Of a DNA stretch of 64,000 nt, positions 52,680 through 64,000 are shown piece by piece. Within the stretch, counting starts at the first letter, position 1. Each line of letters starts with the position of its first letter. Under the pieces are notes generated by a model that worked only from the letters and a program-made list of their open reading frames with translations, had not been told where the DNA came from and searched no databases. Source of the DNA: Hyperoodon ampullatus (lineage: Eukaryota; Chordata; Mammalia; Artiodactyla; Ziphiidae); the NCBI GenBank assembly GCA_949752795.1, contig OX457056.1, positions 201,005,654 to 201,069,653 on the forward strand, written 5' to 3'. Made by a program: the position numbers and the translations under genes.

Positions 52680-55440
52680 TGTGGCTGGACTTCTTTCTCT
52701 GTCTGGCACTCCAATTCTTCTGGGAGTTTTTAATGATATTAACAGTTTAGTCTGACAAAGATGCAGAAGTCTGGCATTGGGAAACAAAAGCTTGTACCTG
52801 GCTAGTATTTTTATTTTTTAATGTATTTCTTCTGTTAGCTTATTTAAATTGTCTCTTACATTTATTTACCCAGAGAATTTATTTTTATTTCACTCCTTTC
52901 ATCCCACCAAAAACTATCTGCAGCCTCTTTGATTTGGATTAGATGTGTGAAGTACTGGCTTTTGCCCTAAACCTCAAATTACTTGTTCTTTTCAACATAG
53001 TGGGTTTGTGTTTATTTGGAGATCAGTTCAAAAACTTCTGTACTATCTGTACTGCCTCTGATGTTAAAAGTTTATGTATAGCATAAGGAAGCTAGCTCTG
53101 ACTATATTTTCCTAAGAATAAAGACCTATATTTGCAGCATCTGTTAGGATTTCCAGGAGTTCAAGAATTATTGTGGGTGTCCTTCATTTCATCATTTTTA
53201 ATTTCATTTCATTTCATAACAGCTTTTAAATAAACACTTGGAATCTTTAGAGCTCTTTCGCCTTTTGATTATCAAAGTAACTAGCCAATGGTAAAAACAA
53301 ATTTCCCAATATCCCTAATTCAAGCACATGATGGGGAGATGTGTAGAATAAATGTATAGTGTTGATCTTAAAAAAAAAAAAAAAACCCAAACAGAAAAAA
53401 AACCTCTTTCCTATTTCCATCAGAAAGGCAGAGGAGAATTCATAGGGCTTAGAGAGAGAGGTCCGTACAATTTTTCTTAGGATAAACCCTCATTTTTCAG
53501 AAAGCAGATTTTTCTTCCTAGGTAAAAGATCATGCTCGGTTAACAGTTGGGGGAACTCTGAGCTTGGTTCACATAAATAACGTTTCCCACTGCCTCCCAT
53601 CTGAAATATACCTACACTCGGAGGGCCTCTTGAAAGAAACTACCATCCACTTTGGACAGACCCTCTAGCCTCATTATAAGCCAAACTTTTATGGTTTGTT
53701 TTTCTCAGTCTTTATTGTCGGCTCTTGTTATTGATCATATCATTTCACTGTATGCTTCTAAGGTCAGAGTTTTCTCCAGGCCAAGAGAAATCAGACCATA
53801 GGGGTATCACTTAAACTTACCTTTATCTGACCAGTTCAAACTCACTCTTCTTAATAGGATGTTTTTCCAACTTCAGCATCCTGCAGTACCAGCACAGTAC
53901 GAGGCTATGTGCCAGTAGTTTCAATAAGACCCTGTAAGTGGGCCAATAGTTCAATCTTTCTATGCAACTCCATAGATGAAATTCTTATGTTTACTAGGTC
54001 AAGCTTAAACCATCCTGCATGAGAAAAAATTCCCCTTCATTCAAGACTGTAATTCTCTCTTGCTACCATAAATCACAGTCCTTTTGCTTTACTCAGGCTC
54101 TCTATATCAGACTTTGAAGGTTCCTTTCCATACTACCCAAGATAATAAATAGTGATAGTGAACCATTTTATCGTGTCTGGCATTTCTTCATGTGAATCCA
54201 AGGCATCTGGTAGAGCCTAGACTGCATAGATGATTGGTTCTGTTTGGATTATTCACTCTGTTGTTTAATTTTATATTATGAACATTTTCATTTTCTTACA
54301 AAGCTAGCGAGAACAGCATATATAATGAACCCCCATAGCTCAGCTTCAACAGTTATCAACTGCAAGCTCCTCTTGCTTCATCTATACTTTCTTGTAACAT
54401 TGTCAACTGTATATATTTCTCTTTGTTTAAATCTTCCAAATACTACCATGGTTCAAAATAGGAAAAAGAATGATAGGAAAAGGAATCTTGTGTCTGAGAG
54501 ATCTTGAGCCAGTAATTAGAGTGAATCTTGGGGAACATCATACAGATATGACTGTCCTTGGGGGAAAAACCAAGAATACAAATGAGTAAAAAGAGAAAAT
54601 TTATTCAAAAAAATATTTGAATCTATTTCTATTTGAGCTGTGGCTGGTTAGCAAAGGCAACAGAAATTGATAACTAGGTCAGATTGAGGAGAGAAAATTT
54701 TACCATCCATTTGGATTTTGTTCCATTAAGTAATGAAAATGGTACCAAAGTGCCAATGCCTGTCAATATCCCTGCCTTGAACTGGTCACCTAGTTGTGTT
54801 GTAGGATAATTTTTATAGTTACCATGCATACCTCCCTTCTTGATCTTGATATAAACTGATTGACTGATCCATCAATGCAACTGAGAACATGAATATTTTC
54901 TAAAGTCCGCACTACAGGGACAAACGTTACAAGATCATAAAACAAAACAAAATTCTTTGCCTTCATAACAATCCTGGAAGAGGTTCCTGCAATCCCAGGC
55001 TTTCTGAGAACAGTGGTTTGAGCTGTACCTTAGCAGCTTTCGCTTAGAGACCACAGAATGGAGAATGAGTACAGCTTATTCCCAGCTACAGTCCTCATTT
55101 ACATGCTGAATGCTGAAGTGTTTTTTGTAGCTCAGTGTTTCTCAGCAGAGTTTGCTACAATACATAAAGAAGGAAGGAAATGAGGACAAGGAAAGAGAGC
55201 CTATCACTCTATAAAATATCCTGAAATACAAATGACTTTTCAGTTTCAAGGGAAAAGATTATCCCTTGAAAATCTATGATTTGCTTGGGAAGGGACCTGA
55301 GATTGTTTTGCAGAGACCCATGATACACAGCCGTCTGTAGGCTATTATATTATCTTTGTCAGTACTTACTTGGCAAGGGCTAGATCTGAGATAATGTGGG
55401 ATTTTAATATAAATATTAAGGACAACTGCTAAAACTGAGG
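52680..55440. other. About 2.8 kb with no recognised repeat or gene
   Basis: Complex AT-rich sequence; an A-run at about 53369-53385. The frame at 54244-54507 has no exon support. Confidence 0.4.
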
Positions 55441-55451
55441 CATCTGTTTAA

Positions 55452-55523
55452 CTTTTCTTTCTTCCTTTCTTCCTTCCTTTTTCTTTCTTCTTTCTTTCTT
55501 TCTTTCTTTCTTTCTTTCCTCCT
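55452..55523. repeat. (CTTT)n polypyrimidine microsatellite
   Basis: About 70 bp, nearly pure C/T. Confidence 0.93.
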
Positions 55524-55529
55524 TGCCAA

Positions 55530-58420
55530 GTGGTTTACAAGACTTTTTTCCCCCTAATATTTTAGGGCACTGCATTATAATATAGAAAATTCACATTTAT
55601 ATAAAACAGTTTGAGAATTATTTATAGGGCTGAATTCCCCTTGAAGAAAGAGAGGGAGTTTAAATCCGTGAAATAGATATGGGGATATGGCCAAAACTAC
55701 ACATTTGTTAATTTTTCCTTTTATACATATCTTGAAAAAACCTTCACTTGGCCCCAATCATCACTGCAATCATTTCTTTCTCTCTTTCCTTTCATATCCG
55801 TACTCCTTCAATGAATCTATACTAGCTACTTTCATTTCATAACTGTTTACTCACTGTAATCTGGCCTCTGTTCTATTCAATCTACTGAAATACAAATTTT
55901 TAAGTAGGAGGAAACTTGCCTTTGAAATTCTGAATCCTTCTCTTCCCTTGAAGACTTCAGCTATCTTGTGCCTTCTACTTCCTAATCCCTCCCCATAACT
56001 AACTAGGAAAGAGCCTGATTTCAATTATTTCTACTTTACAGTGGATAAGAATTAGTCATGCTGGTCACTCTTAGAAAAAGCTGCATTTTAAACTTAACTC
56101 TAATTGTACAGTGAATTATTTCTAGCTTAAATATCCTTAGGTATTGTCAGCAAACGTAGTGAAAGTGTTTGGACCAATGAGATATTATGTCACAGTCACT
56201 AGTAAGGCTCACCTTCTATATACATAATTGTGTATGTACGTACGTTTCTGTGTGTGTGCTGGTGCGTGTGTGCTCTGTGGGACTGATGTTGTAGAGGCTA
56301 GAGTCACGAAGAATTTTGCTCAGAAAGAGCTGTCTCTGGGCTTTCCCCAGCCCAGTGCATCTCATGAGCTCTATGAGGTGAAAAACCTGGCCTTCAGACA
56401 TTCATTCTAAGAGAAAGTTGTTTCACTGGGGCATCTTCTAGCAACTCCCCTACTCTGGACCCTCCCCTTAACCTTTCCCCTGTACTCTCTCTGTGCCAAA
56501 TCACCAGATGGAGATCTGTATCTGCATTCATTTACAACCACTTCTTCTTTTCCCTGGGCCATCACCCAAAGTTATTATAAACCGATGGTCTCTCCTGAAG
56601 TAGGCCAACTAGAGCTTCATGACCCAAAGACTTTCTATGGACCTCAAAGGGCAGGGAGAAACCAAACCTGTTATTCAAGGACTTGTGGGGAAAGTGAAAA
56701 GAGGCAGAAGAAATGAAGGGATGAGAGGGCATTGAGATGAAAGTCCTTAGCATTGAGAGGAAAACACCAAATTCTGGAGAATTATAATTATATTTAGAAC
56801 CTTTGTTTTTTAAAAACATGTGTGCAGAAGGGAAAAAGGGAATCCTAACTTAAATCAAAGTCATATCAACCACTGGAATTCAAATGTATCTGGGCACACT
56901 TGGGAAACCAGTGAGGCTGGCCTGCAAGGCTTTCTGCGTGAGACTGAGTTCTTTCCTGGGAGGGAACTCTCATACTGAGGGGAGAGGGAATCATGTGCAC
57001 AAACTTAGCCCAGTAACAAGGTCATGGTCAGGCAAAGGGAGAAGCAAGTCTGCAGATAGCATAGTGTTGGGTGCTCCTGTTCCTGTGCCATGGAACTATA
57101 CAGAAACAGGTATGTGTCCTCACCAGGGCGGCTGCACCACTCACGGTACAAGGTGATATGCTACAGACTGCCTCATGGGCTACCCTAGTTTGGAGAAAGC
57201 CCGCAAATAGGGAGAAATGGGTACAACTAATTGGATAATGGCTGCAACCGCTTGTCCACAATGAGAAATAGCTAACAGAGAATGGGAACTTGTAATTTTC
57301 TAGAACTTCCTAAGGGGGTAAAATAAATTTCTTCAAATGGTATCAGGTGAAGAGAGCTTTAAAAATTTGAGTGTATGGATCTATGGATAACAAATGTTAG
57401 GTAAGAAAAGACAAACAAACAAACAAACTAAAGAAACTTGGAGACTTTCCAAGAGCTAAAAGAGAAGCTGTGGCATTTGTATTTGGGTGGATCTAAAGTC
57501 CCTCCCCTCCTGTCCCAGATCCCTGGGAAATTTTTTTGCTGGTGATCAGGTTGATTATGGAATAGGCAATTCAGGAGGCCATATAGGCCACAAGAAAAGA
57601 TATGTAATGTTGAAAGGTGTGGGTGTTTGTGCCCTAGATCAAAGAATTTTGAATTGTGGTTAGATTATGGCCAGATTACAGCCACTGAGGTGCTGCAAGT
57701 TTAGAAGGTCCCTAGAGCAGAGAAGCAATGGGGAAATGACAGAAAGTCCACAGGGCTCTGCTTTAGCAGTTACCCACAACCTCAAAACTACTAATGCATC
57801 TGTATGTGTGGACGGCTGCTTAACAAGTGTTGAAAAGATACTTAGTAATGAAGAGAATAGCAAGGACTTAAACTCATGTTAAAAGGAAGAGGAAGGAACT
57901 TGTTAATGTTGATATTAGAGAAGTCGTGGCAAAAGTTAGTAAAGACAAGCAAAAGGACACAGTTTGGCCAACCAGCCCAGATGGGAGCAAGTATCAGCAG
58001 AGGTTACTTTGAGTGAAACATTACTGTGAGAGCTCAGGATGACTGATGGATAAAGAGAAGGAGAGAGAGAGATCTGATTGCTCTCTCAAGTTCTTACTGT
58101 TGGTAAATTAACTTGGGAGAAGAATGAAACAGCATTAGAAGCTTGTAGGAAAAAGCATAGGCCAAAAAATGAGTAAAGACTCATTTCAAGGTTGATGACA
58201 AGAGTGTGGAGGTTGTCTAAGAATATAAAATCATAGTTATGGCATTAAAGACTTCCATGAGTGAAAGTAGTTAGCTTGTTTCTTAGAGGACAGAGGGCCC
58301 CTAGATAAAGATTCAGAATCCTTGTGAGCATATTCCATTCCCCCCAGATATTTTAGCCTTGGAATGCGGAAGGTGGGCATAAACAGGGCAGCTGTAATCA
58401 CCAGGAAAACACCAATACCA
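55530..58420. other. About 2.9 kb without recognised repeats
   Basis: A TG-rich patch lies at about 56229-56275 and (AAAC)n at about 57413-57428. Short frames (for example 57667-57882 and 56884-57156) are present but not supported by start, splice or family signals. Confidence 0.4.
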
Positions 58421-58433
58421 AGAGAAAACTGCA

Positions 58434-58673
58434 GGGCTTCCCTGGTGGCGCAGTGGTTGAGAGTCCGCCTGCCAATGCAGGGGACGCAGGTTCGTGCCCC
58501 GGTCCGGGAAGATCCCACGTGCTGCGGAGCGGCTGGGCCCATGAGTCATGGCTGCTGGGCCTGCGCGTCCGGAGCCCATGGCTGCTGGGCCTGCGCGTCT
58601 GGAGCCTGTGCTCCACAACGGGAGAGGCCACAACAGTGAGAGGCCCGCGTACCACAAAAAAAAAAAAAAAAGA
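58434..58673 (+). mobile_element. Short CHR-2-like SINE with internal duplication
   Basis: Sense SINE with flanking 'gagaaaactgca' / 'gaaaaaactgca'. A module containing catggctgctgggcctgcgc is doubled at about 58546-58602. First SINE after the 15.5-kb gap. Confidence 0.93.
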
Positions 58674-58944
58674 AAGAAAAAACTGCAAGGAAGGAATGAG
58701 ATCCATGGTTTTAACACTCAGTGCAATCAGAGACTCAGCGCCACAAGGCAGTGACCAGTGAGAGCTTTGGGAACTACTGAAACCAGAAGGTGCTCCATCC
58801 AGACACAACCGAAGAGAATGTCCACCTATTTGTTACTGTTGCAGTTGGAGCAGCCATTTTCCAGAAGATTGAGGCAATAATTTGAGTCTCCCAGGCCCTC
58901 AAATTATACCTAGGTATCAGATGCTTGTAAGCACCTCCGTGTTC

Positions 58945-59145
58945 TCCCACTGACCAGTGCTTCTCAAAGCGGACTCTCAGGCTTATCTGCAATACAACCG
59001 TCTCGGGAACGTGTACATGCAGATTCTGACCCACTCCCCCATCACCACCGCCCAACAAGAGTCTCTGGAGCTGGGGGCCTTCATGTTTAATAAACCCCAG
59101 AAGATTCTCATGCGCTTTACAAATAATACATCTGGATTGTTTTTC
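58945..59145 (-). repeat. MER5A-like hAT element, antisense
   Basis: 'agtgcttctcaaagcggactc', 'gcagattctgacccactcc' and 'agattctcatgcgctttac' follow inverted MER5A order. Diverged. Confidence 0.55.
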
Positions 59146-59184
59146 AAATGCCTGTAATGAAGTCCATTCTCCAAATCTCCAGCA

Positions 59185-59402
59185 CTCCAGATTATGTATA
59201 CATGTATGTATGTTACATTCTTATTTTTACATAATTATAGATTTGCAGAAGCTTGCAAAGAAACATGCAGGGAAGTCCTATGCACCCTTTCCCCAGCCTC
59301 CCCCCGTGTTAACATCTTACAACTGTAGTACAATATCCATAAAGCACATTCAGACTTCACCAGTTTTACATACTCCAAGTCTGCACTTCACTGTCCCAGA
59401 CT
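59185..59402 (-). repeat. L1 3' UTR fragment, antisense
   Basis: 'aacatcttacaactgtagtac' and 'acattcagacttcaccagttttacat' are antisense L1 tail blocks. Confidence 0.7.
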
Positions 59403-60370
59403 AATGGAACACCTCTAAAAGAATGCCAAAGCAAGACAGATGGTAGGAGACAGGAAGTAGGGAAAGAATCCAGTCCTGTCCAGGCCAGGCACTATGGCCA
59501 CCTGACAATTAAAGGGGATCGGCGGAGTGTGGTTGTTGCTTACACCCTCCTCCACTGGGGAGATGCTGACACCAAAGTAACCCTCTTCAGGCATCTGGGG
59601 ACAGGGGCAGGGCTAGAGCTTCAGTCAGAGTCTTACTGAGAAATTATCCTGCTTATCTGGTCAGACCCTAGTCTCCATGTGTTTGCTTTTGAGCCATTGG
59701 AAACTGTCAGCTTCCAAGGTAATAAACAGTCTTCCCTAAAATCAGAAAGTTCACTGGTGCTTATTCTTCAGAGTCATTATAGGAGTGGAAGAGGTCCAGG
59801 GTGGGTGAACCAATAATGGCCAGGGTGTCAAGACTAAGCACACTGCTCTTGGGTGGGCAAAGGCACTTTTTGCATGAGGTCCCTGAAAGCCGATCCCAAG
59901 AAAGGTATGAACAGAACACTACAGAGTCTCTAGTTAATACTTTTTAAAATTGCTCATTTCCTTGCAAGGATGGCACCCTTTGAAAGGGCCACCTTTTGAA
60001 GGGGCTCCAGGCTGGGCCCACCACTTGGATTCAGCATATATAGGCAGATCAGGAAAATTGGTAAGGCTCAGGCCCCAGAGGTTTATCTAAATGAGTGACT
60101 ATGGAGTCTTCCCAGGAGAGGATTCTCTCTAAAGGAAGGGAATTGAGAAGATCCAGCTATAAAGCTTGTCACTGGAATTTGTTAGCAAGCCCCTCAGTTT
60201 CAGTTCAATGAAGGAGGTTGGAGGGTGACTAGGAGTCTCTTTCCCAGGGGTTGTTATGAGCAAAAACAAAAGAACTATTTTGCTAAAATCCTGTAAGAAC
60301 TTATACACAAATGGCAGCTTTGATGCCCAAGTGGAAAAGTAAAACTCTAAAAGGGGTTAAAAGACATTTG
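59402..60370. other. No recognised feature
   Basis: Complex sequence. An LTR-like ending (aataaacagtc, about 59721) is possible but cannot be supported. Confidence 0.35.
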
Positions 60371-60371
60371 C

Positions 60372-60592
60372 CCCTACATTTTAAAAAAATAGACTTTTTA
60401 AAGGAGAAGTTTTAGGTTTATAGAAAACTAGAGCAGAAAGTACAGAGTTCCCATATATCCCCTGCCCTTCTCCCCTGCACAGATTCCCCCCATTATTAAC
60501 ATCTTGCATTAGTGTGGTACATTTGTTTGTCCCTACTTTTTTATGCATTGAACCCAATGTGAGCAGCAACAGTACCCCCAAAATGTGCCCAG
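60372..60592 (-). repeat. L1 3' UTR fragment, antisense
   Basis: 'ttttaggtttatagaaaactag', 'gtacagagttcccatatatccc' and 'attattaacatcttgcattag' match antisense L1 3' UTR. Confidence 0.75.
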
Positions 60593-60837
60593 GGGATGTG
60601 GTGGTAGATAAAGCCGAGCCTGGTAGATATGGGTGCCTGGTAGGCATGAAGCAGAAGGAAGAGCTGGAGCAATGGAATAATAGAAAGCAGCAGAGACAAT
60701 GTGATAGTTAACCGAGCTTTTTCTGACTGTGTGCAAAACATCCCTGAGACCTCCAGGAAATACTTATCAAGAACTTTTTGGGATCAGGAGTCCTGGATTA
60801 GTATGTGGGAATAAGAGCAAGAGAAATATGGGTTACA

Positions 60838-61080
60838 GAAAAGCACAGCAGTAAGGGAGTACATGCTCCGGAACCAGACTGACTAGGTTCCAACCCTGTC
60901 TTTACCATTTAACTAGCTGTGTGACACTGGCTAACCACTCTGTTTCAGTTTCTGTGTCTGTAAAATGGAAGACATACTAGTTTCTACCTCATATAATTGT
61001 AATAATTATGTGAGCTTAAAACATGTAAGGCAGTAAAAATAGTATTTTGTGTTCACAGAATAAACACTCAATAAGTAGTC
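60838..61080 (+). repeat. MIR SINE, sense, near full length
   Basis: 'catgctccggaaccagactgac', 'aactagctgtgtgacactggc', 'tttctgtgtctgtaaaatgg' and 'aataaacactcaataagtag' span MIR from head to tail. Confidence 0.85.
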
Positions 61081-61182
61081 CAGTACCTACCTCATGGGGT
61101 TGTTATAAAAATTGAAAACGATGTTACAGGTAAAGCACTCAGAGAGTTCCTTACATACTCGATAAACGTTAACTATTATTTG
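61081..61182 (+). repeat. Second MIR 3' half, sense
   Basis: 'gtacctacctcatggggttgttataaaaattg' and 'actcgataaacgttaactatt' repeat the 3' half of MIR directly after the previous copy. Confidence 0.7.
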
Positions 61183-61239
61183 TGTGATAGAAATTAAATT
61201 TTATATGTTACCAGTATAGAGACTGGAAAACTAACCAAA

Positions 61240-61500
61240 GGAGAGGAAACAATTATAAAATTTTTATTTGGCGGTGTAAAAGCAAAACTAACTACAGTTA
61301 TTTATGTAAATTGCTTCTACTTATGCCTAATTACTATGAAGCACAATAACAATTACATATAGCATTAAGCGTGTCAGATTGACTTTGCTAAAAGTTTTGA
61401 TTATAACATCAACCTCTGTATACATCTGCTCAGTGTTCATTGTCTGTTGCTCTTGTGGAATAATCTTCTGCAAATGTAGCACGCTCATCTGCTCACAACG
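61240..61500. promoter_or_regulatory. Candidate conserved non-coding element
   Basis: Repeat-free, complex AT-rich sequence with AACAAT SOX-like cores, TAATTA, and CpGs kept in 'ttggcggtg' and 'attaagcgtgtcag'. Similar in texture to mammalian non-coding enhancers. Inference only. Confidence 0.25.
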
Positions 61501-61629
61501 CTAGAAAATTAGTGGGAACACAGGCTTGCCATAAACTTAGTTCTCATAGTCCCCCAAATCCTTTTTCAGTCCCTTTAATCCTAGAATTTTATGTTGATTC
61601 TGATGACCCTCCGATTATTTTTTCAAAAC

Positions 61630-61730
61630 CCTTTAATTTGCTTTTATAGAGTACTTGCTATGTTCAAGGAACTATATTAGGAGCTGGAAGGGATACAATG
61701 ATAATTAAGGCAGGCTCCACTTATAGTTGA
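61630..61730 (-). repeat. L2/MIR fragment, antisense
   Basis: 'gagtacttgctatgttcaagg' and 'aggagctggaagggatacaatg' resemble the reverse complement of the L2/MIR 3' end. Confidence 0.5.
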
Positions 61731-61854
61731 TTACAAGGGAATAAAGGAAAACCTTTATGAGAGGAAGAAAAAAGATGCTGTGAATCTTCAAAAATTCTGG
61801 CTGTGGCTTTTGAGCTAGATACTAATTTAAGAATAAGTAAGGTGTTTAAATAAC

Positions 61855-63320
61855 ATATTTATTGAGATATAATTCATATATTATAAAATTTACCCTCTTA
61901 AAGTGTACAAATCAATAGGTTTTAGTATATTCACAAATTTGTGCAACCCTCACCACAATCAATTTTAGAACATTTTCATCACCCTAAAAAGAATCCCCTT
62001 ATCCATTAGCAGTCATGTCCCATTCTTCCATCCCTCAGTCCCTGGCAACTGCTAATCTACTTGCAGTTTCTATGGAATTGCTTGTTCTGGACACTTTGTA
62101 TAAATGGAATCATATAATTTATGGCCTTTTGTGTCTAGTTTCTTTCACTTAGAATGATATTTTCAAGGTTCATCCATGTTGTAGCATTTGTCAGTACTTC
62201 ATTACTTTTTACAGCTGAATAATATTCCATTGTATGAATAGACCACAATTTATTCATCCATTCATCATTTGATAGACATTTGGGTTGTTTTTACTTCTTG
62301 GCTATCATGAATAATGCTGCTATGAACACTCATGTACAAGGTTTTGTTGGACACATGTTTTTAATTCTCTTGAGTAAATATCTAGGAGTGGAATTGCTGG
62401 GTCATATGGTAACTCCTTGTTTAAACTTTTGAGGAATTGCCAGACTATTCTCCAAGTAGCTGCACCATTATTTAATCCCACCAGAAATGTATGAAGGTTC
62501 TGATTTCTCCACATCCTTGACACTTGTTATAGTCTTTTTAATTTTAGTTTAGTGGGTGAAAATTCTTGTTTTATTTTTTATTTTTTTTTTTTTTTGCGGT
62601 ATGTGGGCCTCTCACTGTTGTGGCCTCTCCTGTTGTGGAGCACAGGCTCCAGACACGCAGGCTCAGTGGCCATGGCTCACGGGCCCAGCCGCTCCGCAGC
62701 ATGTGGGATCCTCCCGGACTGGGGCACGAACCCGTGTCCCCTGCATTGGCAGGCGGACTTTCAACCACTGTGCCACCAGGGAAGCCCTCTTGTGTTTTTT
62801 ATTTGTATTTCCATGATGACTAACAGTGTTGAGCATCTTATCATGTACTTAGTGGCCATTTGTATATCTTCTTTGGAGAAATGTCTATCCAGATCCTTTG
62901 TCTGTTTTTAAATTGGGTTATTTGCCTTTTTACTCTTTAGTTGTAAGTGCTCTTTATATGTTCTGGATACAAGTGTCTAACCAGATATATGACTTGTAAA
63001 CATTTTCTCCCATTCTGTGGGTTGTCATTTTACTTTCCTGACTGTGTCTTTTGAAGCATAAAAGTTTTTAATTTTGATTCAGTCCAATTTATCTGTTTTC
63101 TTTGGTTATGTGTACTTTTGGTATATCTAAAAAACGATTGCCTGACTCCAAGTCATGAAAAATTCCACCTGTATTTTCTTCTAAGAGTTTTATAGTTTTA
63201 GCTCTTACATTTAGGTCTATGATCCATTTTTAGTTAATTTTTATATGGTGTGAGGTAGAGATCCAACCTCATTCTTTTGTATGTGGATATCCAGTTGTCT
63301 CAGCACTATTGGTTGAAAAT
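61855..63320 (-). mobile_element. Long antisense L1 3' part (3' UTR and ORF2 C-terminal third), split by a SINE
   Basis: About 1.25 kb of L1 without the SINE. Left to right: 3' UTR ('ttgagatataattcatatatt'), ORF2 C-terminus ('gctgaataatattccattg', 'ggaattgctgggtcatatgg') and more upstream ORF2 ('ctgactccaagtcatg', 'tctatgatccatttttagtt'). The minus-strand frame at 62320-62523 is ORF2 sequence. Confidence 0.88.
62578..62787 (-). mobile_element. Short CHR-2-like SINE inside L1
   Basis: Inverted short-form SINE with a T-run tail; imperfect flanking copies of tcttgttttattttt / tcttgtgttttttat. Confidence 0.92.
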
Positions 63321-63324
63321 ACTA

Positions 63325-63850
63325 AGAATAGGTAAGATTTAACAGAACAGCATGAGCAAAGGTATAGAGGCATGAATGCATGGACTTCCATGAATAGCAA
63401 GTGGTTCAGCTTGACTAGAGGATTGGACAAGTAGGGATATTTAATGGGAAATGAGGTTGGAAAGGTATGTAGGGTCAGATTATGGAGGACCTTGAGTGTC
63501 CAGAGTTGGAGAACTACAAAAGATTCTTGAGTAGGATGACATTGGAATCAGGCTTTCAGAAGATTGATCTAGCTGCAGACTCTACCTGAATTGAATGGGA
63601 TAAAAAATGTCATGTAGAGAAGTCTATTAGTGGAGCTTCTATAGTGGTCTAGGTCAGAGGCCACAACTAAGGCTGCGACAATGAGAGTCACCGAGGTAGT
63701 GAGAAAGAAAAGAGGGAACTGGTATGTGAAAAATATTATAAAGGTAAAAAACACACAGGTCGTAAAAACTGATTGGATGTTGAGAACGGATTGAGAGAGA
63801 CTGGGGAAAAAAAACTAGTAAAGTCAGAAGAAGTGGCTAGTTTGGCAGGG
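63325..63850 (-). repeat. L2 LINE, antisense
   Basis: 'gcatgagcaaaggtatagagg', 'gggtcagattatggaggacc', 'gagtaggatgacattggaatc' and 'agaagattgatctagctgc' follow reverse-complement L2 order. Confidence 0.7.
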
Positions 63851-64000
63851 AAGATGAGTTAACTTTTAAACATACTCTCCTCCATTGTTTACTGGCCATT
63901 TTTATTTCTTTTGGGATTTGTGTTGTTTGTGTCCTTTATTTTTTTTTAAGTTCTGTGTTTGTTTTGTTCTTATTAATATGTAAGAGCTCTTCATGTGTCA

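Noticed and set aside
57667..57882. 71-residue frame ending in a multi-charged tail
   Set aside because: No recognisable motif, no splice context and no conservation evidence; kept only as an unannotated stretch.

Overview
The window looks like nuclear DNA of a whale or dolphin, most likely a toothed whale. It carries 27 recognisable pieces of tRNA-derived SINEs that begin with the 'gcttccctggtggcgcagtgg' type head. Many belong to the short, GC-rich form that I associate with the cetacean CHR-2 group; the longer and older forms resemble CHR-1 and related artiodactyl SINEs. Subfamily names are from memory and were not checked against a repeat library. The rest is L1, L2, MIR, MaLR-type LTR and a few DNA transposons, which is typical of a mammalian intergenic or intronic region. 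I found no rRNA, tRNA gene, CRISPR array, operon or bacterial feature.

Layout. 0-14 kb: L2, MIR and L1 remnants, a small Tigger/pogo-like MITE with readable terminal inverted repeats (4.7-5.0 kb), and scattered SINEs. 14-21 kb: a dense SINE cluster. 21-26 kb: two old L1 3' ends placed head to head, then long L2 pieces. 26-36 kb: a nested block in which an old L1 (from about 26.75 kb) is split by a younger L1 (about 28.35-34.62 kb). The younger L1 keeps its GC-rich 5' UTR, ORF1, ORF2 and 3' UTR, but carries a SINE in ORF1, a large internal deletion in ORF2 and several stops and frameshifts, so it is dead. 36-43 kb: more old L1, a MaLR-like LTR and a run of nine SINEs whose orientation switches once from minus to plus near 39.3 kb.

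43-58 kb is different. No SINE of the recent families is present for about 15.5 kb, and no L1 that I can recognise for about 12 kb (46.9-59.2 kb). It holds AT-rich, complex single-copy sequence that looks like conserved non-coding DNA, a G-rich G4-capable stretch, an inverted CCAAT box, and at 48,433-48,500 a short ATG-led reading frame that encodes a signal-peptide-like leader and runs into a consensus GTAAGT splice donor. This is the best candidate for a real gene start, but I could not identify the gene and no other exon is secure. 58-64 kb returns to repeats: a SINE, MIR, L2 and a long antisense L1 interrupted by a SINE, plus one more possible conserved element near 61.3 kb.

No protein-coding gene is established. 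Most open frames in the window lie inside SINEs and L1s and are not genes.
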